Below, in pieces: positions 26,163 to 35,499 of a stretch of DNA of 64,000 nt. How positions within the stretch are numbered: the first letter of the stretch is position 1; every line of letters starts with the position of its first letter. The DNA is from a virus: the IMG/VR virus record IMGVR_UViG_3300046777_001715, positions 42,257 through 106,256 of that record, one strand, 5' to 3'. The notes under the pieces were generated by a model. That model did not search any database and had not been told where the DNA came from. It was given only the letters and a program-made list of their open reading frames with translations. The position numbers and the translations under genes are program-made.

Positions 26163-28528
26163 TGGCAAATGTAACAGTCCCAGCGGATCTAAGTTTTAGC
26201 GGAACACCAGATCCGTCAGATAAAAACTATTGGGATGTAAAGATACCAGGACTTAAGCCAAGCCAGCTCTACGGAATTCAATTTCAGTGGCTGTTTGCCG
26301 ATGGAACAAAAAGCGGTTGGTCTGCAAACAGAGAAATTTTAACTTCTCAGATTACAGCCCCTGGTCAACCAGCAATGACGGCGGTAGGTGGCCCAGGTTA
26401 TATAGCGGTTAGCTATTCTGGGCTAGATAGCAGCGGCGGCACAATCAAAGACGTTTCAAGAGTTGATGTTTATATAAGCGGAGCACCATTTGATGGATCA
26501 AAGCCAGCAGACTCATTTACTTCGCCTGGAACAAAAACTATCACAGCTCCAGCAGGTGATTACATTGTTAAGCTTAAAGCCGTAAGACCAGACGGAACAA
26601 CAACATCTTTATTTAGCTCAACTTCTACAGTAACAGTTCAAGGAGTTGGAACAGTTGTACAGAAGCCGACATTGCCAAGCGGCCTAGCCGTTACTCCAGT
26701 AGCATTTGGAGTTAGAGCCACATGGGACGGATCTTATGCAGATCAATCATTTGCAGGGTTTCAGTCTATTATTATTAACGCTTCTACATCTAATCTAGGA
26801 CCATCAGTCACAACAGAACCAGGTGCACCAGTTGCACAACTATCGGTTAACAATTCTTTTAATGCAGCAAATATTGGTTTAAGCGCCTTTGTAGGATATG
26901 ATTTTGATACTTACTTTTATTACATTGCATCCAATACAGACGGAACTTTATATAAAGATGAGTCTAATGTAACAAGGTGGACAAGAATTAATGCAGTTGG
27001 TGTTAGACCAATTAAAGCAAATATTGTTGATCTTGCAAATGGGTTGATTTCTATTGAAAATCTTGTTGCTGGAAACGGAAACTTTACAACCTATTTGTTG
27101 GCAGGAACACCAGGCGGGGCAAGAGTAACTCTTAGTGGACTTACAACAACATATAATGGTGTAGAGCCTGGATTTAGAATATATAAATCAAATGGAACAA
27201 CAGAGGCATTTAGTGCAGACCTTGCTGGTAACGTTAAGTTTGGCGGAGAACTTACAGGGGCAACTGGAACATTTACAGGTGCTTTAAATGTTGGCGCAAT
27301 ATCAAATAATAAATATCCTTTTAGCGTAAGTTCTAGTGGAGTACTCAGAGCAGTCTCTGGCGCTATTGGTGGATTTACAATTGATGAAACTTCTCTTCAA
27401 GCAAACAATAATACCTTTCAGTTGGACAGCACCAACGGAAGACTTTCTACTGGAACTTTAAGCGGATCACATATTGAGATAGATGGAACAAATGGAATTA
27501 TCCACAAGAGCAGTTCCAGTGCTACTGGTAATTTTCAATTAACTCCTTCAGGAACACTTACATTAGGAACAGACCAAGGAACAAATCATTACTTCCAATG
27601 GAATGGCTCTACCTTAAATATTAAGGGAGCAATGACTATAACTAGTGGTACAACATATGACGATATCCAGTACTCAAAAAATAATGTAGGAGGAATTGTA
27701 ACTCTAACTTCTGCTCTTACAGAAAAAAGTAAAACATTACAAGGTCTTGTAAACTTCTATGATGGACTAGACACCCTTCTTTATGGCGACTATACAAAAA
27801 TTGATGGCGGAAGAATTACAACTGGAATAATTAAATCAACACAAAACATTACAATTGACGGAGCTTCATATCCAGTGAGCCAAATTAATTTAAATACTGG
27901 AGAGTTTTTATTTGGCGGAGGATCATTAGCTTTTAATGCAGACACAACATCTGCTTCGCTTGTATTTAATAAGCAGCACATGAACCCATTTGAAATTAGA
28001 GCAATGGCTGGAACTGGATTTAGTTCTTCTTATGACTATTTCAATTGGGATGGAACTTCTGGATTTTCTGAAGATGATGAAACAGATATATCTACAACAA
28101 TTTCAACAGTTGCAAATACTTCGGTAACATTGGCAAAATCAGAAACAATAGGAATTATTAAAAGTGGCAGTAATGGAACAGATGGTCCGTACATGCTGAT
28201 GTCATCTGGAAATGGAGGCCTTGCAAAATTTGGTGCAACAGATGGAACATATAACTCTTATATAAACTTTAATAGTGGAGTAATATCATTGTATACAAAC
28301 AGAACTGGCGGAATTAAGATCTACGGTCTTGGTTCAACTCCACACTATAACTATAGCTATGTTGATATTCCAACTACACTTAATATTAATTCTCAGGGTA
28401 CACTTAGCAGAGGAAGAACTTTCTTTAGATCTAGAAATTCAGAAACAAACATTTTGACTGGTTATGGTGGCAGTGGCTACGCATGGATTGGTCAATCTGG
28501 AGACATTATATTTAGCACGTCGGATTAA
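26162..28528 (+). CDS. Large tail fibre/tip protein
   Basis: The 788-residue protein starts with fibronectin III-like domains (about 1-165 and 170-290) and continues into a repetitive beta region with GNVKFGGELTGATGTFTGALN and SGAIGGFTIDETSLQANNNTF, typical of trimeric phage tail fibre and tip shafts. The C-terminal part (about 650-788) repeats NGTDGPYMLMSSGNGGLAKFG-like strands. It lies between the fibre-base protein and a giant adhesin, so it probably forms the stalk of the receptor-binding apparatus. Confidence 0.65.
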   Translation: MANVTVPADLSFSGTPDPSDKNYWDVKIPGLKPSQLYGIQFQWLFADGTKSGWSANREILTSQITAPGQPAMTAVGGPGYIAVSYSGLDSSGGTIKDVSRVDVYISGAPFDGSKPADSFTSPGTKTITAPAGDYIVKLKAVRPDGTTTSLFSSTSTVTVQGVGTVVQKPTLPSGLAVTPVAFGVRATWDGSYADQSFAGFQSIIINASTSNLGPSVTTEPGAPVAQLSVNNSFNAANIGLSAFVGYDFDTYFYYIASNTDGTLYKDESNVTRWTRINAVGVRPIKANIVDLANGLISIENLVAGNGNFTTYLLAGTPGGARVTLSGLTTTYNGVEPGFRIYKSNGTTEAFSADLAGNVKFGGELTGATGTFTGALNVGAISNNKYPFSVSSSGVLRAVSGAIGGFTIDETSLQANNNTFQLDSTNGRLSTGTLSGSHIEIDGTNGIIHKSSSSATGNFQLTPSGTLTLGTDQGTNHYFQWNGSTLNIKGAMTITSGTTYDDIQYSKNNVGGIVTLTSALTEKSKTLQGLVNFYDGLDTLLYGDYTKIDGGRITTGIIKSTQNITIDGASYPVSQINLNTGEFLFGGGSLAFNADTTSASLVFNKQHMNPFEIRAMAGTGFSSSYDYFNWDGTSGFSEDDETDISTTISTVANTSVTLAKSETIGIIKSGSNGTDGPYMLMSSGNGGLAKFGATDGTYNSYINFNSGVISLYTNRTGGIKIYGLGSTPHYNYSYVDIPTTLNINSQGTLSRGRTFFRSRNSETNILTGYGGSGYAWIGQSGDIIFSTSD

Positions 28529-28530
28529 TT

Positions 28531-31500
28531 ATGCCTGGTAAATCATATATAAAGACAGGAAGTACCTGGAAAAAAATTAAACGGATGTATATTAAAACAG
28601 GCCCAGCCTGGTCATCCATTAAAAAAGCATATATAAAAACTGGTAGCGTATGGAAAAAAGTTTTTGATAGCACAAGTAGTGCTCCATACTCTACAGAGGT
28701 TCCAACAATTAGATTAGATTCATATACTGGAACAATTAAGTCTGCTGCCTCTATAAGCATATATGACCCAACTGGAGAATCTAGAGTTGGAATAAAGCTT
28801 TATGGAAGAGAGAATCCAAGTTCTTGGCGGAATGGTCCATTTACATCTCAAAAATATCAATGGTGGATATCAAGCTTTGCTAATGGTCAAGATGGATACA
28901 TGATTAAAGAAACAACGGATACTTTCTATTCCTTATCATCAGAACTTGATGATTACTACGATGGCATGTATTTATTTTTTAGAGCAATTTATACCAATAC
29001 TGCTAATAAAACTGGAACGGCAAATAGCTTGCCAGTTTACCTACGTAAAAACTCTCCATCTAAATATACAGCAAGTGGTGGCTGGTCTACAAATGGAATA
29101 ACCTCTACTCTTACTCAAACTGGAACACCTATAAAGTTTAACTACTCTTGGAAAAACGAATATTATAGATCTATAGATAGATATGATTCTGTAATAGAAT
29201 GGTATAGAGGTTATCCAGCAAACGATAAAAGCAATTTAATTCAGTCTACAGAATTTATTTATACAACAAATGAATATGACGACGGCACAGAATATTCTGG
29301 ATATGATGAATATGTTCCAGTAGTTGCAGATGTTGGGTCATATATATATGTAAAAACAACGGTAACCAACTCTTATACAAAAGCTCCTATGTACGGATCT
29401 CCAATTCAAGATATATATAGCACAACTAATGCAGTTACAGCAAGACCAGTAATTGTCACAATGCCATCTATTTCAAAGGTTGATGGATATCAAACTGTAA
29501 ATTATTTAATTCGTGGAAATACTGGAACTTATAACATAACTCCAACAAGAGTTTATTGGGGTTTTCAATATGCATCCTCAGCAACTGCAGCAAATAATCA
29601 ATGGTCAACATTTCAAACTAGAGTTTATAACCCAATAACATTTAGCTATACATATGTAACTCAAGGAGGAAATGAAACTTCTCAAAATGTAAATCATGAC
29701 CTGTATCTCCCCTCTTCAGTTTGGGTAAATGGAACTCAGATAAGTTTAATTGGAAAATATTTAAGGTTATACTCCATTGCAGATGGGGCTGGAAGCCAGT
29801 CTGACACATACTATTCAGAGGTAATAGGGCCAATATATGATTATCCAACTGCCGCAGGAACCCCATCTTTCTTATTTGGTTCTCCTTACAATAGCTCTTA
29901 TGCATACATAAGGGCATATTGGGATCCAGCAACATGGACACTAGATTACACACTTCAGTATAAATCTGGATCAAATTGGATTGATCTGGGAACAACTGTT
30001 ACTGCACCCCAGTACCTATCTCAAGACTACTTGGTTCCTACTGGAAACCAAACTTTTAGAGTTAGAACAAGAAATGAAGAAAACATCTATGCTTATTCTG
30101 CAGAAGCTACATTCAACGTTCCAAACTCGTACTCTTTTGCATTTGGAAATTATTTATATCCAAATACAAATGGTCAAATTGGACTAGATAATGGAACAAC
30201 TTCAATTACTCCTTCTGGAGGAAGGCTTATAGCTGTATATCCAAAAGATTTAGCAGAAACAACTACTGGATACTATTCTGACGGAAGATATTATTATATT
30301 CAGTTTTCTGGACACCAGTATGATCAAGTTGGTGTTGGCGCATATGCTCTAAGATATCAAGTTAGATTTGACTCCTTGAATCCAGGATACGCAGACGTTT
30401 TAATATGTAATAGAGGGTCATCCCTTACTTTAAGCGGATCAATAGGCTTATATAATGGATCAACTCAATTGTCTGGATTGCCAGGCCCATACGTTATTTC
30501 CACAAATACGACTTACAGAATTCCGTTAGATGGATCAACAGGAAGCTTTGGTCATACTCAAGCACAAATTCCTTCAGCAAATTTTGTAACCCACGCAAGA
30601 GATTTTGGCACCGCAGACGATGGATACCACAGCATTTTGACACAAACAAATCAGTATCAAACAAACATGCTCTCAGTAACATCAGCAACAGTAAATTCTT
30701 CTGGAATATCAATATCGTTTAATGGATTGAATGGGTATTCATATTACAATTACGAAGTTAGAACTGGAAGCTACTTTGGATCACTTTTTTCTTCTGGTAA
30801 CTCACAGACTGCAAACCCTTTAACTGTTGGAAGCTTAACTGGTGGAACAAGATATTATGTAACAATAACTCCATACAATTCATTAAATCAATCTGGTGAC
30901 CCATACCAGAACTTCTTTGATGCCCCAAGTGCACCAAGTGCTTTTACAACAAGCTCTGGTTCCAAAGGATTTCCTTCTGGTGCAATACAAAGCTCTTCTC
31001 AGCCAACTGGCAATAGAACCCTTAATGTTTATTGGAACGCTTCTACAAATGGACCAAACTATGAAGTACAATACGAAGGAAGTAATGATAACTCTACATG
31101 GACAGTTTTACAAAGTTTAGCTGGTTCAACTTATAAAACAGTCACATATGATACTTATACTGCAGCATATTATAAATTTTATAGATTTACTGTACGTGCA
31201 AGAGGAGCAGATTTAGCACTTGGTAACGCTGCATACTCCGACGGAGGAACTTCAGCAAGTTACGTTTATAGAACAATTGATGGAACAGCTCCAAGTGCAC
31301 CTACGATTAACTCTGTTGTAGTTGGGACTGGATCTTCATATAACACAGCAACGGTTAACTTTACAATAACTTCAAGTCCAGGCTCAAATACAATTGACTG
31401 GAATCAATATTCTTTAGATGGATCAAACTGGTCAAACATATATACTAGTCCAATATCTTTATCTGGGTTGTCAGCAAGTACAGGGTATTACATATATATG

Positions 31501-32640
31501 AGGTCTTTAAACTATGACGGACTATATTCTGGAACCACCTCACAATATTTTGTAACAAATGCTGCACCAGTTTATTTAACAGCTCCTACTCCAAGTAGCG
31601 TAGTTAAAAGTGGATCTGACTTCTTGCTTTATTTTTCTGGTGGATCTGGTCCCTACTATCAGGCTTGGTGGGTTGGTACTCCTGGGCAACCTACTGCTAC
31701 TGGATATGATGCTTCTAGATCCTTTTCTCCAATTATTATTACAAATTTAACTTCTCCATCTGGAGGAACAACTTATTACTTTTCGGTAAGATCTGTTGAT
31801 TCTTTAACAACTACTGGAACTGGAACTACAACATCTTTATCTATAAGTCCATGGTCAACAACTCAAGCAACTTACTATGCCCCAATTACCCCAACAATAA
31901 CTACACCAACTGTTACTGGAATTACTCAAACACAAGCTACAATTAACTGGACATCAACAAACCAATCTTATGCCTATGTAGATGGAACATATGTTGGAAA
32001 CGTAACAAGTTATACAAGAACTGGTCTTAGTGCATCAACTCCTTATAGTGGAACTGTTACAGTTTATTCTACTGATGGTGTTACAGCTTCTGCTAACTAT
32101 AGCTTTACAACCGCATCATTAGTCTCTTATACAATCACATACAGCGGTAATGGAAATACTGGAGGAAGTACAACATCAACAACTGGAAATGGATCAGTTA
32201 CATTAAGGTCAAACGGATTTACAAGAACCAACTGCACCTTTGCAGGATGGAATACAAATGCAGCGGGTACAGGTACAAATTACTCAGCTGGAGGATCCTA
32301 TAACTTAACTTCAGACGTTACTCTATATGCAAGATGGACAGCAGATACAGTTACGTGGACTAACCCAACTGTAACTTTTACTGGAACATCTGGATCTGGA
32401 TCAACTACACAAAGAAGCTGGTCATGGACAACTGGATCAGTATCTGGAGCAACTGCCGTAGGATATCAGTGGGCAATAAGCTCAACAAGCTCAACCAGTG
32501 GTTTTGGTGCATTTTCTGCCACAACTACAGCGAGAACATTGACGGTGACAGCCAGCACACCAAGATGGCTAAAGGTTAGAAAGGTTGCTACAGACGGACT
32601 TGGAGCAACAGTAGTTAGCGGTACAAATAACGGAGTTTAA
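28531..32640 (+). CDS. Giant Fn3/InlB-repeat adhesin, likely receptor-binding protein
   Basis: This 1369-residue protein opens with three copies of a roughly 14-residue repeat (YIKTGSTWKKIKR, YIKTGPAWSSIKK, YIKTGSVWKKVFD), which may anchor it to the tail. A string of Ig/fibronectin III-like domains follows (for example GLSASTGYYIYMRSLNYDGLYSG). Near residues 1205-1270 comes an InlB B-repeat/Listeria-Bacteroides unit: YTITYSGNGNTGGST, CTFAGWNTNAAGTGTNYSAG, VTLYARW. Such repeats occur in bacterial surface adhesins. The protein has no signal peptide and ends the tail operon, so a receptor-binding role on the virion is likely. Confidence 0.65.
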   Translation: MPGKSYIKTGSTWKKIKRMYIKTGPAWSSIKKAYIKTGSVWKKVFDSTSSAPYSTEVPTIRLDSYTGTIKSAASISIYDPTGESRVGIKLYGRENPSSWRNGPFTSQKYQWWISSFANGQDGYMIKETTDTFYSLSSELDDYYDGMYLFFRAIYTNTANKTGTANSLPVYLRKNSPSKYTASGGWSTNGITSTLTQTGTPIKFNYSWKNEYYRSIDRYDSVIEWYRGYPANDKSNLIQSTEFIYTTNEYDDGTEYSGYDEYVPVVADVGSYIYVKTTVTNSYTKAPMYGSPIQDIYSTTNAVTARPVIVTMPSISKVDGYQTVNYLIRGNTGTYNITPTRVYWGFQYASSATAANNQWSTFQTRVYNPITFSYTYVTQGGNETSQNVNHDLYLPSSVWVNGTQISLIGKYLRLYSIADGAGSQSDTYYSEVIGPIYDYPTAAGTPSFLFGSPYNSSYAYIRAYWDPATWTLDYTLQYKSGSNWIDLGTTVTAPQYLSQDYLVPTGNQTFRVRTRNEENIYAYSAEATFNVPNSYSFAFGNYLYPNTNGQIGLDNGTTSITPSGGRLIAVYPKDLAETTTGYYSDGRYYYIQFSGHQYDQVGVGAYALRYQVRFDSLNPGYADVLICNRGSSLTLSGSIGLYNGSTQLSGLPGPYVISTNTTYRIPLDGSTGSFGHTQAQIPSANFVTHARDFGTADDGYHSILTQTNQYQTNMLSVTSATVNSSGISISFNGLNGYSYYNYEVRTGSYFGSLFSSGNSQTANPLTVGSLTGGTRYYVTITPYNSLNQSGDPYQNFFDAPSAPSAFTTSSGSKGFPSGAIQSSSQPTGNRTLNVYWNASTNGPNYEVQYEGSNDNSTWTVLQSLAGSTYKTVTYDTYTAAYYKFYRFTVRARGADLALGNAAYSDGGTSASYVYRTIDGTAPSAPTINSVVVGTGSSYNTATVNFTITSSPGSNTIDWNQYSLDGSNWSNIYTSPISLSGLSASTGYYIYMRSLNYDGLYSGTTSQYFVTNAAPVYLTAPTPSSVVKSGSDFLLYFSGGSGPYYQAWWVGTPGQPTATGYDASRSFSPIIITNLTSPSGGTTYYFSVRSVDSLTTTGTGTTTSLSISPWSTTQATYYAPITPTITTPTVTGITQTQATINWTSTNQSYAYVDGTYVGNVTSYTRTGLSASTPYSGTVTVYSTDGVTASANYSFTTASLVSYTITYSGNGNTGGSTTSTTGNGSVTLRSNGFTRTNCTFAGWNTNAAGTGTNYSAGGSYNLTSDVTLYARWTADTVTWTNPTVTFTGTSGSGSTTQRSWSWTTGSVSGATAVGYQWAISSTSSTSGFGAFSATTTARTLTVTASTPRWLKVRKVATDGLGATVVSGTNNGV
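28540..28665 (+). repeat. Triple YIKTG-W-K repeat at adhesin N terminus
   Basis: Three consecutive units of about 45 bases encode YIKTG..W.KI.. motifs within the first 45 codons of the giant adhesin. They are diverged in DNA sequence but conserved in protein, which suggests functional selection. Confidence 0.6.
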
Positions 32641-32648
32641 AATAGGCA

Positions 32649-32677
32649 TTGACCTGTTAGGGTTAATTTGCTATAAT
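32649..32677 (+). promoter_or_regulatory. Strong promoter for small tail-end gene cluster
   Basis: TTGACC (32649-32654), 17 bases and TGCTATAAT (-10 TATAAT at 32672-32677) precede AAAGGAGG and the ATG at 32695. Near consensus at both boxes. Confidence 0.75.
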
Positions 32678-32694
32678 ACTAAAGGAGGAAACAA

Positions 32695-32928
32695 ATGACA
32701 ACACTACTAACAACTGAGGATAAACTTAATATCCTTAATCAGCACATCAAAAATATTGAATATGCAACCTATGGTTTGCAGTTAGATATTCTTGAGTATG
32801 AAGCATCAGATGAAATTGAAGCATCTTATTTAGCTAAGCTAAATGCCAGACTTGTAGATCTAAATTCAAAGAAGGCAGTATTGGATGCAGAAAAAGATGC
32901 TCTAAACGGAACAGCAACAGGAGCATAA
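32695..32928 (+). CDS. Small coiled-coil protein
   Basis: The 77-residue protein is almost wholly predicted helix with heptad-like hydrophobics (LNILNQHIKNIEYATYGLQLDILEYEA). It has a strong ribosome site (AAAGGAGGAAACA) and a near-consensus promoter of its own, so it is probably well expressed. The next gene, also a coiled coil, follows by one base. A structural or chaperone role for the tail fibres is possible; no family is recognised. Confidence 0.65.
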   Translation: MTTLLTTEDKLNILNQHIKNIEYATYGLQLDILEYEASDEIEASYLAKLNARLVDLNSKKAVLDAEKDALNGTATGA

Positions 32929-32929
32929 A

Positions 32930-33130
32930 TTGGATAAATCACAGCTTGTGATAACTGCTTTACAGCAAAGAATTGGCGAGATTGTCTCAAATTATGAGAC
33001 ACAAATTGCAGTTCTTAGAGCAGAAATAACAACACTAGTGCAAGAAAAAGAAGATAAGGCCTCGGCAGTTGCAGAGTATAACCAAGAACTGTTAGAGCAA
33101 ATGGAAGCAATTGCTGACCTGGAGGTATAA
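32930..33130 (+). CDS. Small coiled-coil protein
   Basis: The 66-residue product starts at TTG 32930, one base after the previous stop, with AGGAG upstream. It is a near-continuous predicted coiled coil (ITALQQRIGEIVSNYETQIAVLRAEITTLVQEKED). Its stop overlaps the next ATG (GGAGGTATAATGG). Together with the preceding gene it may form a hetero-oligomeric coiled coil. Function unknown. Confidence 0.6.
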   Translation: MDKSQLVITALQQRIGEIVSNYETQIAVLRAEITTLVQEKEDKASAVAEYNQELLEQMEAIADLEV

Positions 33131-33561
33131 TGGCAGACACATTTAACTTTGAGGATGGTGCACCAATTAGTGCATCTGAATTAAGAAAGCTTGTAGAGTA
33201 TGTGAATAAAGTTAATTCACAGGCTTTATCCCTGCCAGGACAGTTTGGAACTTTAGCAGACAAAGCAATTGCACAAAAAATGACAATGGGAACAGTTTCT
33301 GTTCCTGGGCTTAACCTTACATCTGGATTTAAGGAAGTTCCAATTTCTTTTACCCCGCCTCTAACTGCTGCACCAGCATCAATTCAATTAACGGTTGAAA
33401 CAAGTTCCACAGATTCAGAAATCATTGTTTTCCTTAAAAGTGGAGCAACATCAAGTGGGTGTACAGCAATATTGACTAGATCAGCTAATGCTACTGGAAA
33501 AGCAATTACATCTCCATCTGGAGTAAAAGTACACTATTTTGCAATAGCAAAGTCCTCTTAG
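33130..33561 (+). CDS. Small predicted virion protein
   Basis: The 143-residue protein has a short helical N terminus (ISASELRKLVEYVNKVNSQAL) followed by a beta-sandwich-like region (VPISFTPPLTAAPASIQLTVETSS ... IVFLKSG), similar in layout to small phage trimeric tip or collar proteins. It has a GGAGG ribosome site and ends the structural block. Role inferred from context. Confidence 0.55.
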   Translation: MADTFNFEDGAPISASELRKLVEYVNKVNSQALSLPGQFGTLADKAIAQKMTMGTVSVPGLNLTSGFKEVPISFTPPLTAAPASIQLTVETSSTDSEIIVFLKSGATSSGCTAILTRSANATGKAITSPSGVKVHYFAIAKSS

Positions 33562-33564
33562 GGC

Positions 33565-33592
33565 TTGACAAACCAGTAAATAATAGTAAAAT
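33565..33592 (+). promoter_or_regulatory. Promoter directly before a terminator hairpin
   Basis: TTGACA (33565-33570), 16 bases and TAAAAT (33587-33592) begin four bases after the structural block ends. The predicted start (near 33599) is only a few bases before a strong hairpin with a T tract. Confidence 0.5.
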
Positions 33593-33601
33593 AATATAAC
33601 C

Positions 33602-33626
33602 AAAGTCACGGACTCGTGACTTTTTT
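33602..33626 (+). terminator. Terminator closing the structural block
   Basis: AAAGTCACG (33602-33610) pairs with CGTGACTTT (33615-33623) around GACT, followed by a T run to 33626. It is one of the best intrinsic terminators in the window and separates structural from DNA-metabolism genes. Confidence 0.8.
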
Positions 33627-33641
33627 CGTGTTAGGAATATA

Positions 33642-34445
33642 ATGAGTAATGATTTAAAATGGATGTTATCATCCGACCAGCAGTTCCCTTATCAAGATGA
33701 TAAGATGATTGCTTTGTGGTTTAAGGTAATGAAGTGGTTTAAGCCAGACGTTGTTGACTATTTAGGAGACACGGATGATCAGGCATGCTACAGCAAGTAT
33801 ACAGAAGGCCGCTCAGCAGAGTTTTTACAACTACATAAGGACGATAGTCGTGATCTCATTGTTCCTATGATGCGACATGAGGCCAAGGGCGCAAGAGATT
33901 TCTACGCTAAAACTAGAGAGATGCTTCCAGACGCACAATTATTTTCTGCTCTTGGAAATCACGACGTAAGAATTTTTAATTATGTTGATGCAAAGCTTCC
34001 AGACTATCTAAAAGAAGTTACGCCAGAATCATTGTGGTCTTTAGACTCACTGGGCTACGACTATATTTATTACGACTCTTTGCCTAAGCGCAGGTTTGGA
34101 GACATTCACGTACACCATGGAATTTCAATTTCAGCAACTGGCTCAGTGCGAAAAGATATGGAAGACATGCAGGTTTCTTTGATTCGTGGGCACTCACACA
34201 GAATTGCTTCGCACATGGTTACATATGAGTTAAGAAATAATGGAGAGGGAGAAACTCTTCGTGGATATGAGATTGGACACATGTGTGATGAAAAGGGTCC
34301 AGGAATGAAATATACACAACACCATGATTGGCAAAAGGGCTTTGCAATAGCTCACATTGAGAACGGAGAATACCCTCACGTACAAATGATTCACGTTTCG
34401 CCAAACTATACATGTGTAGTTGACGGAAAGTTGTTCTCGCTATGA
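33642..34445 (+). CDS. Calcineurin-like metallophosphoesterase
   Basis: The 267-residue protein carries the metallophosphoesterase motif series: SSDQQ near the N terminus, YLGDTDDQ (about 40-47), SALGNHDVR (about 105-113), VHHG and RGHSH (about 183-187). These Asp/Asn/His residues coordinate two metal ions for phosphoester hydrolysis. Related enzymes in phages act on nucleic acid or nucleotide substrates; the substrate here is unknown. It leads the DNA-metabolism block behind the terminator; TAGGA is the ribosome site and its stop overlaps the next start. Confidence 0.8.
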   Translation: MSNDLKWMLSSDQQFPYQDDKMIALWFKVMKWFKPDVVDYLGDTDDQACYSKYTEGRSAEFLQLHKDDSRDLIVPMMRHEAKGARDFYAKTREMLPDAQLFSALGNHDVRIFNYVDAKLPDYLKEVTPESLWSLDSLGYDYIYYDSLPKRRFGDIHVHHGISISATGSVRKDMEDMQVSLIRGHSHRIASHMVTYELRNNGEGETLRGYEIGHMCDEKGPGMKYTQHHDWQKGFAIAHIENGEYPHVQMIHVSPNYTCVVDGKLFSL

Positions 34446-34630
34446 TGACCTGTAAAAATTGTGGAGGGAGAGTATTTGTAGATAGAGTATTCTCTCAAAA
34501 GTTGCACATGGAAGTCTATTGCTTGTTGTGTGGAAAACGTTGGATGATAAATAAAGAAACGAGTGCTTTTGGAAAATGGCTAGACAAAAGAGAAGCAGAC
34601 CACAGAAAAGCTTTCGGTATTTCTTCCTAA
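34442..34630 (+). CDS. Small zinc-ribbon protein
   Basis: The 62-residue protein has CKNCG at residues 4-8 and CLLCGKRW at about 27-34, a two-knuckle treble-clef or zinc-ribbon pattern. It overlaps the phosphoesterase stop (ATGA) and is overlapped by 55 bases at its 3' end by the next gene. It may bind DNA, RNA or a replication protein. Two adjacent ATGs (34442, 34445) are possible starts. Confidence 0.65.
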   Translation: MMTCKNCGGRVFVDRVFSQKLHMEVYCLLCGKRWMINKETSAFGKWLDKREADHRKAFGISS

Positions 34631-35064
34631 ACGGAAAACTACATAAAGTTTTAAAGTCTTCCAGGGTTAAGGATCAAATGATTGCTTGGTCATATCAAGA
34701 TAAGTCTAGGGTTCTTTATTCTAATGCTGACGTAATTAAGTATATGCAAAATGCCTACACTATGACTCAGGTTTCAACGATGATTGGAAAGCATAAGGTT
34801 ACTATAGAGGATTATATTTTAGAGGGCAAAATAAAAGCCCCTCAAAAAGTATATCCAATTGGAAACTCAGAAAGCAAAGCTTGGTCTCAGTATATGTTTA
34901 GCGAGGATGACGTGCTTGACTTGCATGAATATATTCTTTCTGCAGGAAGAGAGATTGAAAAATTGCCTACAAAAAATGAGCTAAAGGCCTTGATGAAACA
35001 CAACGTTATATTGTATACTAAGACAACATCAGGGGAATTTGTTCCAGTCTGGAAAGCAGAATGA
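34576..35064 (+). CDS. MerR/excisionase-like HTH protein
   Basis: The 162-residue basic protein contains YTMTQVSTMIGKHKVTIEDYILEGKI (about 55-80), the pattern of a MerR/excisionase-type winged helix in which the recognition helix is followed by a short wing, and a SQYMFSEDDVLDLHEYIL segment typical of such proteins. The N terminus (MARQKRSRPQKSFRYFF) is very basic. It could act as a transcriptional regulator or replication accessory. The 55-base overlap with the upstream zinc-ribbon gene is unusually long for this window. Confidence 0.6.
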   Translation: MARQKRSRPQKSFRYFFLNGKLHKVLKSSRVKDQMIAWSYQDKSRVLYSNADVIKYMQNAYTMTQVSTMIGKHKVTIEDYILEGKIKAPQKVYPIGNSESKAWSQYMFSEDDVLDLHEYILSAGREIEKLPTKNELKALMKHNVILYTKTTSGEFVPVWKAE

Positions 35065-35378
35065 ACGAAGAAGAAGATTTTGATATATTGAGTGAAAGTA
35101 CTGCGCTAGAACGTGCAGCAGCCAACCTTGACCTTGCATCAGTGCATGCAAATAAAAGGAAGGACATAGAGGGTTTAATAACTGTAGCAGCAGCTTGGAT
35201 GCAGGTTGCAGACAGATTGTCAGAAGAGTTTATGCCAAAGAAAAAACATTCTTTGGGCTTTGGAATAGAGGAAGAGGAAGAGGATGACAGAATCATCACC
35301 AACAAGAGTAAAGGTAGATCTTCAGTTCACGAGAAACCTGGGGAACTACGAGAGCATCAGAATAGGTATTGGCGTTGA
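35061..35378 (+). CDS. Acidic hypothetical protein
   Basis: The 105-residue product has a helical N-terminal half (ALERAAANLDLASVHANKRKDIEGLITVAAAWMQVADRL) and a poly-acidic stretch (EEEEEDD) followed by a basic tail. It overlaps the upstream stop by 4 bases and the next gene by 95 bases; the tail sequence may therefore be shaped by the overlapping frame. No family recognised. Confidence 0.55.
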   Translation: MNEEEDFDILSESTALERAAANLDLASVHANKRKDIEGLITVAAAWMQVADRLSEEFMPKKKHSLGFGIEEEEEDDRIITNKSKGRSSVHEKPGELREHQNRYWR

Positions 35379-35499
35379 GGATATTGTTCGTCAGGGTGAA
35401 AATGCAGACTCAGCTACAGACAGAGTGTATAAGTTTGTAGAGGAAAAGCTAATTGAAAAAACGGCGGAAATGGAAGAGGAATTAAAGGGTGGCAAGTAA
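35284..35499 (+). CDS. Small conserved-type phage protein
   Basis: The 71-residue protein (VKVDLQFTRNLGNYESIRIGIGVED, ATDRVYKFVEEKLIEK) has the strand-rich N terminus and helical C terminus seen in small actinophage proteins with a LGNYES motif. It starts inside the preceding gene behind GAAGAGGAAGAGG, which may act as the ribosome site while also coding for the acidic run of that gene. Function unknown. Confidence 0.6.
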   Translation: MTESSPTRVKVDLQFTRNLGNYESIRIGIGVEDIVRQGENADSATDRVYKFVEEKLIEKTAEMEEELKGGK

